Assembly: GCA_948468385.1 (NCBI GenBank)
Contig: CAOKHZ010000009.1
Location: forward strand, 62,001-126,000
Direction: 5' to 3'
Origin: an uncultured Faecalicatena sp.
GTDB lineage: Bacteria; Bacillota; Clostridia; Lachnospirales; Lachnospiraceae
Length of the DNA stretch: 64,000 nucleotides
Notes under the pieces: generated by a model
What the model was told of the DNA's origin: nothing
Database searches by the model: none
Seen by the model: only the letters and a program-made list of their open reading frames with translations
Shown here: one piece after another, positions 33,357 through 41,222 of the stretch
Layout: every line of letters starts with the position of its first letter
Position numbering within the stretch: the first letter of the stretch is position 1
Made by a program: the position numbers and the translations under genes

Positions 33357-35216
33357 ATGTATCTGTCATTAAGTTATATATTAGCTGCTATAAAAAAACT
33401 AAATAATGTTCATCCGTTCATAGGAATTACATTCTTGTCTTGTAAACGAAACCAACTTCCAGTAGGTAAAGCTATTGAATATCCGATGGATCAAAATAAT
33501 AAAAGTTTTATGGACGAAGTTCAAAAGATAATTCCCAATTCAGCATGGTATTATCAGCCGTATAAATCTAATGCTTCTATTAAAAAATGGGTAAAAGAAG
33601 ATTATGCTTCTTCAGGTTTGCAATCAATTAATACCAGGAGTTTTCAAAAGTGTTTTATACATGAAAACAATTCCAAAATTTGGGGATGGGATGAGAACTA
33701 TATTTATGAGATTTCAACAAAAATTATAAAAGGAAAAAAAAGAATCCCATTAATTGATTTGGCGATTTGGTGTTTTAAATTTGAAGAATGGGATAATTCT
33801 TTTACTTTGGATGATATTGTACAAAAGTTTATTTCTGTATTTCAAATAACGGAACAAGAAATAGAGAGTTTGTTCACAACAAATATTAGTGGGTATCCTA
33901 ATTGTTCGGTATTTCAAGATGATGTAGTTGAAGCGTCGTTACTAGCAAGCAATTTAGTAGAGCCGCCTGATGCAAAACCAGATGAAGAGGGCACACTTTC
34001 TTTTTTAGCATTAGATAATGTAGGACCCTCTGACCATATGGAGATGAATTTGGCCTCTCGACTCAATATTATTACAGGAGATAATGGATTAGGAAAGACT
34101 TTTCTTATGGATTGTTCATGGTGGGCTTTAACGGGGACGTGGGCGTCTAATGAAGCAAGACCAAAATATAGTGGAAAGAACTCTAATATAAGGTTTTCTA
34201 TAGCTGGTAAAATGCAACATACTAAAGAAGTTTCTATAAGTTATGATATTCAAAATTTGATATGGAAAAGAAATGAAAAACAACCTACAATTCCTGGGCT
34301 TATTGTTTATGCGTGTGTTGATGGATCTTATGCAGTTTGGGATCCTTCTAAACATTATGGAGTTAATAAAAATTATATTTCTGTTTTTAGTGGTTCTGAG
34401 GTTTGGAATGGTTTAGATGGAAATATTGAAGGTCTAATACGTGATTGGGTAAAATGGCAAAATTCTCCAAAAAAATATCCTTTTAATATACTTACTAATG
34501 TATTATCTGTGTTATCACCTCCTGATATGGGAAAATTAATTCCTGGAGAGCCAATACGAATACCAGAAGATACACGAGAAATTCCTACAATTATTCATCC
34601 ATATGGCATTGTACCAATTACAAATTCATCAGCTGGAATTCGTCGTATTGTAACTTTGGCATATCTGATAGTATGGGCTTGGCATGAACACAAAATTTCA
34701 TCGCAATTCCGAAATATTAAGCCTGATTCAAGAATTGTAATAATGATTGATGAAATAGAAGCTCATTTGCATCCGAAATGGCAACGTACAATATTGCCGG
34801 CTTTAATGGAGGTTCAAAAAGTACTGTCAGAAGAATTGGAAATACAGTTTATTTTATCCACACACTCTCCATTAGTTTTAGCTTCAGCAGAATCTGTTTT
34901 TAGTCAGGAAATAGATAAATTGTTTAATATGAAGTTATCCTCATCTAGTCAAAATGCAATTTTGGAAGAAGTAGATTTTATTAAATACGGTCAAATTAAT
35001 GCTTGGTTAACTTCACCTATTTTCAATTTACGCCAAGCTCGTTCAGAAGAGGCGGAAATGGCAATTGAAGAAGCAAAGGCGTTACAATTGACTGAAAATG
35101 TAGATTATAAGTCAGTCTTTTGTACTCATAAAAAGTTATTAAACTGCTTGGCAGAAAATGATATATTTTGGCCAAGATGGATATATTTTGCCGAACAGCA
35201 CGGGGTAGAAATATGA
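33357..35216 (+). CDS. AAA ATPase with unusual N-terminal domain, methylase-linked
   Basis: A 619-residue protein, starting at the ATG just after the methylase stop. Residues 1 to about 225 form a domain before the P-loop. It has a beta-rich part (FIGITFLSCKRNQLPVGKA) and a WGWDENYIYEI stretch and is not part of ordinary PtuA proteins; a DNA-recognition role is inference. The ATPase part has Walker A GDNGLGKT (241-248), Walker B IVIMIDEIEAHLHPKW (D465, E466) and the H-loop-like FILSTHSPLVL, the layout of OLD/RloC/PtuA-type ABC ATPases. The HNH gene overlaps its stop (ATGA). It likely couples target sensing to nuclease activation. Confidence 0.8.
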   Translation: MYLSLSYILAAIKKLNNVHPFIGITFLSCKRNQLPVGKAIEYPMDQNNKSFMDEVQKIIPNSAWYYQPYKSNASIKKWVKEDYASSGLQSINTRSFQKCFIHENNSKIWGWDENYIYEISTKIIKGKKRIPLIDLAIWCFKFEEWDNSFTLDDIVQKFISVFQITEQEIESLFTTNISGYPNCSVFQDDVVEASLLASNLVEPPDAKPDEEGTLSFLALDNVGPSDHMEMNLASRLNIITGDNGLGKTFLMDCSWWALTGTWASNEARPKYSGKNSNIRFSIAGKMQHTKEVSISYDIQNLIWKRNEKQPTIPGLIVYACVDGSYAVWDPSKHYGVNKNYISVFSGSEVWNGLDGNIEGLIRDWVKWQNSPKKYPFNILTNVLSVLSPPDMGKLIPGEPIRIPEDTREIPTIIHPYGIVPITNSSAGIRRIVTLAYLIVWAWHEHKISSQFRNIKPDSRIVIMIDEIEAHLHPKWQRTILPALMEVQKVLSEELEIQFILSTHSPLVLASAESVFSQEIDKLFNMKLSSSSQNAILEEVDFIKYGQINAWLTSPIFNLRQARSEEAEMAIEEAKALQLTENVDYKSVFCTHKKLLNCLAENDIFWPRWIYFAEQHGVEI

Positions 35217-35842
35217 TACATGTTGATTTACAACCAGAGCCAAATAATTTTAATACTGATGTACGAATACCAGGGAAACGTTTTTTGGCACGGGTTCCTA
35301 ATCCATCAGGCAAACAATGGAAAAATAAGGATTATTGGAAAAAAATTTCTACAGATTTATATGTAGCTTATAACGGAATATGCGCATATACAGGATTTTG
35401 GTTTTCAAAATCAACAGCACCTGTTTCAGTTGATCATTTTTTGCCTAGAAGTAAAGAGCCTGAAAAAGCATACGAATGGAATAATTATCGGTTAACTACG
35501 CAGATTATGAATAGTTATAAGGCTGATAAACTTATTGTAGATCCTTTTGAAATACATAATGGAGATTTTATTCTTGATTTTCCAAGTTGCTTAATAAAAG
35601 CTAATCCCAATTTGCCAAGGGAAAAAGCAGATATAATTCAATCAACAATAGATATATTGAAATTAAATAGCAGCGATGATCAAGTACAAGCTAGATGTGA
35701 TATAATTATAAGTTATGTCAACGAAGAGATTAGCGAGCAATATTTAAAGAAAAGGTATCCTTTCATTGCATACGAGTTGGAGCGACAGAATCTATATGAT
35801 AAAATAAAAGAAATGGTAAGACCATTGCAAGATATTAAATAA
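35213..35842 (+). CDS. HNH endonuclease, partner of the AAA ATPase
   Basis: A 209-residue protein whose ATG at 35213 overlaps the ATPase stop. HNH features are C57-A-Y-T60, then D74-H75 in SVDHFLPRS, N90/N91 in WNNYRL and N100 in MNSYKAD. The final D110-P is as in Septu/retron-linked HNH proteins, though here the zinc knuckle has C-x-x-T instead of C-x-x-C. It probably cuts DNA (or tRNA, as in some Septu) when the ATPase is triggered. AT-rich composition ends abruptly just after its stop codon. Confidence 0.8.
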   Translation: MIHVDLQPEPNNFNTDVRIPGKRFLARVPNPSGKQWKNKDYWKKISTDLYVAYNGICAYTGFWFSKSTAPVSVDHFLPRSKEPEKAYEWNNYRLTTQIMNSYKADKLIVDPFEIHNGDFILDFPSCLIKANPNLPREKADIIQSTIDILKLNSSDDQVQARCDIIISYVNEEISEQYLKKRYPFIAYELERQNLYDKIKEMVRPLQDIK

Positions 35843-35895
35843 AAATTTGTCGTGGGCTTGACATACGGGTGTCGCGTGTCGTGGGTAACATGGTA

Positions 35896-36000
35896 TCACA
35901 ATTTCAATAATCGTTCAAGGTCAAATGATTGCCTCGCCCGATTTCTGCTGCCTAGGGCGTATGGATTTTCAATTTGACCAGTTGATGATTTCGAGATGGT
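35896..36000 (-). pseudogene. Possible remnant of a second sulfatase C-terminus
   Basis: Leftward translation gives GSRNRARQSFDLERLLKL after a GQIE segment. This resembles the sulfatase's own DGKIKYIWYPGSGREQLFDLE. Similarity at DNA level is seen around AGGTCAAAT-ATTGC (35917) versus 36389. It may be a decayed duplicate, but the stretch is short and I am not sure. Confidence 0.25.
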
Positions 36001-36066
36001 GCAGGTGATTAACGGAATCCCCGTTGTGGGAAATCGACATGCTATTGGATAAAGTTGGAAAAGAGT

Positions 36067-36103
36067 TTCCCCATGGTCCGTTGGAAGTCCAAACCATGGG
36101 GAA
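36067..36103. terminator. Hairpin terminator at the end of the sulfatase operon
   Basis: TTCCCCATGG (36067-36076) is repeated inverted at 36094-36103. On the plus strand TGTGTTTTT follows; on the minus strand ACTCTTTTCC follows. It can serve leftward (sulfatase) transcripts and block rightward read-through from the AT-rich block. Confidence 0.65.
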
Positions 36104-36113
36104 TGTGTTTTTA

Positions 36114-37676
36114 TCACCTGAGGTTGTTTTTATAATCCTTCGCGTCCGGGAAGAATGCCGGCCTGTCATAAGCAATCGGCAGATATTCCTTTCGCCGTGT
36201 CTCATATAAGGGTTGCATGTGCGGTTGAATCCGCATCGTCTTCGTGCCGGAGATGAGCCTTCCTTCTTTTACGAAGCCCTCCGGGCGGGCGGACAGCTCT
36301 TTTGCCATTCGATTCCGCCATATTTCAAGCTCCCCGTGCCGGTCGGGTTCTCTTGACAAGTCGCGCAGCTCGCCATAATCATTTTCCAGGTCAAATAATT
36401 GCTCCCTGCCGCTGCCGGGATACCAGATATATTTTATCTTGCCGTCGGTCACGTAGTGGGAACCGGGTTCGTCCATCAAATTCCCTTCGTGCTGCTGTGC
36501 TTCATATCCGCCGTAGCGCATATAATTCAAATGTACGCATTCGCCGTGAATGTATTTTCTAAGGCCGTCCGCTGCGGCTTCCTTACCGCGAAGCAGGTCG
36601 GCCAGATTTTCCCCGTCCACGCTGTCGGGAATCGGCAGTCCGGCCAGTCCTAGAATGGTGGGCATGATGTCGTGCCAGCCCACGGGTTGTTCTAAAACTT
36701 GGGCACCGCGAATGCCCGGGCCGAAGATGAGGAACGGAATATGGACTGCCCCTTGCCAGGAACGGGACTTGTGCATGCAGTAGTGGTCTCCCAGCATTTC
36801 GCCGTGGTCGGAGGTAAATATGACGTATGTGTTCGGCATCCACACCAATCGCTCCAGAATACGGCCAATTTGCACGTCCATGTGGCTGATGCAGCCATAG
36901 TATCCGGCCTGCGCCGTCCGAAGTTCCTCGCCCTGCAAATTTACATAGCAGGATGTGGTGTCACCGTTGCTTATGGGTTTCACGTCATAATCCGCAATAT
37001 ACGGCGCATCGACATGGTTACGGTCATAGTAACGATGAAAATATTCGGCCGGCGGATTGAGCGGCGTGTGCGGCTCCATGTATCCGACGAAAAGCATGAA
37101 CGGCCTGGAAGAATCCCGGGTGTCTAAAAATTCCAACGCGCGGTTCGTGGTCCACGTGGTATGGTGAAAACGTTCTTCGAGTTGGAACGGCGCGGCCACG
37201 CGGGAATTTAACGCGGTGCCGTTTGCCAGGTAGTCGTCGGCATCCCTGGGGAGCTCTTCGTGCAAATAGTGGTAAAAAAAGTCGGCATCCTTCCGGTCAC
37301 TGGTAATATCACCGGGCTTGTAATACTCAAAGCCATAGGGATGCGTGAAGGGATAGGTGTGCATGGTACGGCCGACTAACGCCGTCTGGTATCCTCCGCG
37401 TCCCATTTCCGTCGGGAGCGTCGTCTCAAGCGGGAGATAGGGGATTCCCAGATTGTCCATGACGCCGTGGTGCTCCGCCTTCTGTCCGGTCAGCAGGGAA
37501 AGCCGCTGCGGGATGCAAACGGGGCAGGTGGAATAGGCACTGGTAAATCGGGCTCCCTGATAGGCGATGCTGTCAAGGTTCGGGGTATAAAGCCCCTCCC
37601 GCCGTCCTGAAATTCCGACACAGTCGGCTCGCATCTGGTCGGTATGAATTACGATAAAGTTTGGTCTTCTGTCCAT
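36114..37676 (-). CDS. Type I sulfatase (formylglycine-dependent)
   Basis: A 520-residue arylsulfatase-family enzyme without a signal peptide. D13-Q14 (HTDQMRAD) supplies metal ligands. The CxPxR signature is CIPQR with C54 as the formylglycine precursor. Further metal-site residues lie in YVIFTSDHGEMLGDHY. It removes sulfate from small sulfated sugars. It follows the ABC transporter genes in the same direction, with an 18-bp hairpin in the gap, so it may desulfate the imported sugar. No formylglycine-generating or anaerobic maturase gene is seen in the window; a trans-acting one is needed. Confidence 0.88.
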   Translation of the reverse strand: MDRRPNFIVIHTDQMRADCVGISGRREGLYTPNLDSIAYQGARFTSAYSTCPVCIPQRLSLLTGQKAEHHGVMDNLGIPYLPLETTLPTEMGRGGYQTALVGRTMHTYPFTHPYGFEYYKPGDITSDRKDADFFYHYLHEELPRDADDYLANGTALNSRVAAPFQLEERFHHTTWTTNRALEFLDTRDSSRPFMLFVGYMEPHTPLNPPAEYFHRYYDRNHVDAPYIADYDVKPISNGDTTSCYVNLQGEELRTAQAGYYGCISHMDVQIGRILERLVWMPNTYVIFTSDHGEMLGDHYCMHKSRSWQGAVHIPFLIFGPGIRGAQVLEQPVGWHDIMPTILGLAGLPIPDSVDGENLADLLRGKEAAADGLRKYIHGECVHLNYMRYGGYEAQQHEGNLMDEPGSHYVTDGKIKYIWYPGSGREQLFDLENDYGELRDLSREPDRHGELEIWRNRMAKELSARPEGFVKEGRLISGTKTMRIQPHMQPLYETRRKEYLPIAYDRPAFFPDAKDYKNNLR

Positions 37677-37705
37677 TGATGTTCTCCTTGGGGTTTTTTA
37701 TGTTA

Positions 37706-37763
37706 CGGCATCTTTTGAAAATGGCGTGTCGTCTGGCGGCAATGTCATTTTCGAAAGATGCCG
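37706..37763 (-). other. 18-bp intercistronic hairpin between permease and sulfatase
   Basis: CGGCATCTTTTGAAAATG (37706-37723) is inverted at 37746-37763 with a single wobble. The loop is 22 bases. On the transcript it is followed by UAACAUAAAAAACC, not a U-run, so a processing or protective structure that sets the transporter/sulfatase ratio is more likely than termination. Confidence 0.5.
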
Positions 37764-37793
37764 AATGAAATTTTGTTTTGTACAAAGGCCGTA

Positions 37794-38795
37794 TCAGGCG
37801 GCCGCCAGCTTGCGCTTTTCGGCGATTCTCTTACGAATGTTTTTCTGCTCGATGAATGTCACCAGCATGAATGCCGCCAAAAGCAACATCGTGTTGATAA
37901 CGGAGCTGGTATTGGACTCCACCTGCATGACGGAAAGTCCCTGGTTTAATAAGCGCAGTGCCACCACCGCGGATACCGTACCGACAATCGTATTGGAATA
38001 GAGTGCCAGGATTCGGCCGACCAAAATGGGGGTCAAGGCCGTAAACACCTTTTCCATGGAACCCATGTTCAAGGGCGCCTCCACCGTTCCGATATAAGAG
38101 GCCTCGAAAATGCTCGAAATTCCAATCAGCGCGCCGGCCAGCGCATAGGTAATCACAATATTTTTTTCAATGTCAATCCCCGCATTTGCCGCGATGGAAG
38201 GCGAGGCGGATGCCGCGCGGTAGTTGTAGCCAAACTTGGAATAATTCAGCAAAAAAATCATAAGGGCCACGACCATCACGGTGATTACGATGATGAAGGT
38301 GGAATCCGAGAGCATGGCAAACTCGCTTCTCCCATAGAAATGTACGCCCTCCGGGTATAATTGAAATACGACGCATTCATAAATCAGCATCATGCCAAGG
38401 CTCAGTATCATGGGGGCAATCTTTGTTTTTACGAACATAAAGCCGACCAGGGTTCCGGAAACCGTTCCGAGTGCCATGCAAAGCAGCAAGGTGGGAATGA
38501 CTCCGAGCCCCAGTGCCATTGCCAGATTTCCCCCGATGACGCAGGCAATCAGCCGCTGCGCGCCGAGTGACATGTCAATGCGCCCGGCACCAAGGTTCAG
38601 CGACATGGCAAGGGCGGCACAGATGGCGATGCCACAGTTTTTGACGAAGGTGACCGCGTCCAGCATGTTGCTCATCAAATGCCCGCCGGTCGCGGCCAGG
38701 CAGATGAGTTCCATCACCAGGTACATGGCCGCTGGAGGCAGGAGTACGACTCCTGTTTTCTTCATAAACATAGGTAATTGTTTTTTCATGATCAT
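37794..38795 (-). CDS. ABC sugar permease (RbsC-like), second
   Basis: A 333-residue BPD_transp_2 permease with about eight to ten membrane helices. It carries the family stretch AICAALAMSLNLGAGRIDMSLG and an SGTLVGFMFVKTKIAPMILSLG segment. Its start overlaps the stop of the binding-protein gene (ATGA). It pairs with the 322-residue permease as a heterodimer in a ribose-type importer. Confidence 0.85.
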   Translation of the reverse strand: MIMKKQLPMFMKKTGVVLLPPAAMYLVMELICLAATGGHLMSNMLDAVTFVKNCGIAICAALAMSLNLGAGRIDMSLGAQRLIACVIGGNLAMALGLGVIPTLLLCMALGTVSGTLVGFMFVKTKIAPMILSLGMMLIYECVVFQLYPEGVHFYGRSEFAMLSDSTFIIVITVMVVALMIFLLNYSKFGYNYRAASASPSIAANAGIDIEKNIVITYALAGALIGISSIFEASYIGTVEAPLNMGSMEKVFTALTPILVGRILALYSNTIVGTVSAVVALRLLNQGLSVMQVESNTSSVINTMLLLAAFMLVTFIEQKNIRKRIAEKRKLAAA

Positions 38796-40117
38796 TCATC
38801 CAATCCGTTTCTCTTTAGAACTTCACTGTATTCGCTGGCATCCGCCCAATCTTGTAGCCCCTCGTAATTGATTTCGGGATTCAGGGCATAAATCATTTCC
38901 TTGATGTCATCGACGCGGTAAGTGTAATGTACGCCGTCCGTGTCAATATCCTTTGCCGTCTCGTAGCTTTCCTTGCCGAGGCAAACCCATTTGCGGGTGA
39001 ATAATGTGGCACCGCTTCCGTTTTCCGGCGAGATTTTATCTAGGTCCCCGTTCAGGGAATTGTAAATCAGGGCGAACAAGAGGCCCGCGTTGGAGCTGTT
39101 CGACAAGGATGCCGCGTTCAGTGTGGAGTTGCCCGTAGAATCCTCCGTGTTAAAGCTGTTGAAGGTGGATTCCGAGGGAGCCGTCTCGGTAATCAGCTTG
39201 ATGTCCATGCCAAATGCCCTTTCCACGTTGTCAATCGGGGTCAAGAAATCCGCATAGAGGCCGGCCGTGTCAATTACTACGTCGTATTCCCCGTCCTTCA
39301 AAACGCTGTACATGTCGTCTGTCCGGGTCTGGGAGAGCGGCACGATGCAGATTTTCACGTCTCCGCCCGTGGATATCTTGGTGATGCTGTTGCTTCTTGC
39401 CAGGTCTTCTACGTCCGCGTCATAGGTTAGGTCGTACTTGTCTTTCAATACCTCCAGAACACCGGCCGAGGCGGAAATGTGTCCCACGTTTCCATAGATG
39501 GACGCGCCGGTAAAGAGGACGACGTTGTGGGATTCTCCGTCATCTAAAATATATTCCGTCAATTGGCCGTATGTCTCTTTTTTGGATTCAGGGTTTACGG
39601 TCACGTTTCCGGCAAAATTGTCATAATCGGAAAAATCCGCATCGGAAATGTCCATGTTGATGGCATAGAACATTCCCAGTTCCCGACATTTGGCTAATGC
39701 CGGTTCCACGCCGTCGATATTGGTGGTGGCCAAATCCATGACGGCCTCCGCGCCGCTGTTGTAGGCGTTTTCAATAAAGGAAAGTACCGCGTCCGTATCC
39801 GAAATCGCTTCGGAGAAAATGAATTCCACATTGAATTCCGGCCCGAGGTAGTCCTTGTAATAATTTTGGGTACAGATGTTGGCCGTATTATAATTGGAAA
39901 ATATGACCGCGACGGTATGCTTTTTCAAGCTTTCCGGCTCATCGGCATTTTCGTTTCCATCGCTTGGAGCGTTTGCGTTCCCGCCGCCACTTGTGCCACA
40001 TCCGGATAACAACCCGATGACCAGTAAAAGCACCAGCATCATGCCGCCGATTCTTTTTGCGATGTTACCCGCGTTTTTTCTTACATGTTTCATTTCTTGC
40101 TTCATTTCTTGTTTCAT
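38792..40117 (-). CDS. ABC sugar-binding lipoprotein (periplasmic-binding-protein type 1)
   Basis: A 441-residue lipoprotein from the ATG at 40117, behind AAGGAGGAAAAGAA. Nine-base repeats give an N-terminal MKQEMKQEMK. The lipobox is LLSGC with C40. A Gly/Asn-rich linker precedes the binding domain (HTVAVIFSNYNTANICTQNYY), related to ribose/galactose-type binding proteins but larger. It is likely an external receptor for a sugar. It sits between the two permease genes and overlaps the second. A longer upstream frame overlaps the first permease and is not real. Confidence 0.85.
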   Translation of the reverse strand: MKQEMKQEMKHVRKNAGNIAKRIGGMMLVLLLVIGLLSGCGTSGGGNANAPSDGNENADEPESLKKHTVAVIFSNYNTANICTQNYYKDYLGPEFNVEFIFSEAISDTDAVLSFIENAYNSGAEAVMDLATTNIDGVEPALAKCRELGMFYAINMDISDADFSDYDNFAGNVTVNPESKKETYGQLTEYILDDGESHNVVLFTGASIYGNVGHISASAGVLEVLKDKYDLTYDADVEDLARSNSITKISTGGDVKICIVPLSQTRTDDMYSVLKDGEYDVVIDTAGLYADFLTPIDNVERAFGMDIKLITETAPSESTFNSFNTEDSTGNSTLNAASLSNSSNAGLLFALIYNSLNGDLDKISPENGSGATLFTRKWVCLGKESYETAKDIDTDGVHYTYRVDDIKEMIYALNPEINYEGLQDWADASEYSEVLKRNGLDE

Positions 40118-40137
40118 TTCTTTTCCTCCTTGGTTTG

Positions 40138-41106
40138 TTATATTTCCCGGGCGGGTATTCTGCCCGTACGTTCGATGGACAACGCGATAATTACGATAAA
40201 GCAAATCCCCCGGATGGCCTGGATGATGGTGCTGGAAACACCGACCATCAAAAGGCCGCTGTTTAATACGGATACAAGCAGCGAGCCGATAATCGCGGCG
40301 GAAATTTTTGACTTCGCGCCGCCGCTGACCGGCATGCCGGCCAATACGATTGCCAGCATCACGTCCATGTTTACCGCCGTGTTCGTGGTGGTTCCAATGG
40401 AGCCGCTGCGCATCAGGGTCAGCAAGCCTCCCAGCCCGGCCGCGATTCCGGCGATGACAAACGCCACGAGCAGCATGCGGTTGTAGTGGATGCCGGTCTG
40501 GTTCGCACAATTTTGGCTGGAACCGATGAACTTTAGCTTTCGTCCCAATGCCGTGCCGTTAAAAAGTAACAAGCAGATGACGTAAAATATCACGAAAATA
40601 ATCAGCGGCGCATTGGCGTTTTGCGCGTCGTTTGCGAAAGAATAGGGAACCTTCGCCGAACTTTGTCCGACCAACAATGCTTTTTGGCATGCCATTAAAA
40701 GATTCATCACGATTAGCGTCATCATCATCATATTGACCTTGAAATAAATGCTGAACAGACACGTTGCCGTCATGATTCCTACCGCGACGGCCAGCATGAC
40801 CAGAATCATCAGGACATAGGAGCCCGTCGCATGAAATGCCATGATTCCGATGATTGCCGATACGGCGGACGTACCGCCCATGGCCGTGTTGATATTTCCG
40901 GTACTGAACACGAAAATGGCTCCCGTGCTCAAGATGCTTACAATAAGTGACTGGTTCAAAAGTGTCTTGACGTTTCCCAGGGAAAGAAACCTGCCCCGGG
41001 TCATGGCCGTAAAGACCACGCATAGGAGTACCAGCAGAAAAATCGGCATATATTGTATCAGCCTTGTGACATCCACTTGTTTTTTCGCTTTTGCCTTTTG
41101 TTCCAT
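40138..41106 (-). CDS. ABC sugar permease (RbsC-like), first
   Basis: A 322-residue membrane protein with ten or so helices, typical of BPD_transp_2 (STGNINTAMGGTSAVSAIIG, AGMPVSGGAKSKISAAIIG). It partners the permease at 37794. The binding-protein gene starts 20 bases after its stop. It is preceded by a 116-base gap with hairpins after the ATPase gene. Confidence 0.87.
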   Translation of the reverse strand: MEQKAKAKKQVDVTRLIQYMPIFLLVLLCVVFTAMTRGRFLSLGNVKTLLNQSLIVSILSTGAIFVFSTGNINTAMGGTSAVSAIIGIMAFHATGSYVLMILVMLAVAVGIMTATCLFSIYFKVNMMMMTLIVMNLLMACQKALLVGQSSAKVPYSFANDAQNANAPLIIFVIFYVICLLLFNGTALGRKLKFIGSSQNCANQTGIHYNRMLLVAFVIAGIAAGLGGLLTLMRSGSIGTTTNTAVNMDVMLAIVLAGMPVSGGAKSKISAAIIGSLLVSVLNSGLLMVGVSSTIIQAIRGICFIVIIALSIERTGRIPAREI

Positions 41107-41155
41107 TTCTTTTCCTTTTCCCCTTTCTCTTTGGCGTTCTATTTTTGCCCGGCCG

Positions 41156-41222
41156 CAATACCCCGTAATTTGCCGTGGGGAATCGCACTACCGCGGGCAT
41201 CGCCTTCGGGCGATATGCCGGG
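41156..41222. other. Intercistronic hairpins between ATPase and permease genes
   Basis: A short stem CCCCG/CGGGG is followed by a TTCG-capped hairpin, ATCGCC-TTCG-GGCGAT, extended by GGC/GCC with a two-base bulge (about 41196-41220). The leftward transcript carries it between the ATPase and permease. It may be an mRNA-stability structure. Confidence 0.35.

Noticed and set aside
38792-40510. 572-codon version of the sugar-binding protein
   Set aside because: The extra N-terminal part overlaps the permease gene out of frame; the lipoprotein signal and AAGGAGG site fix the start at 40117.
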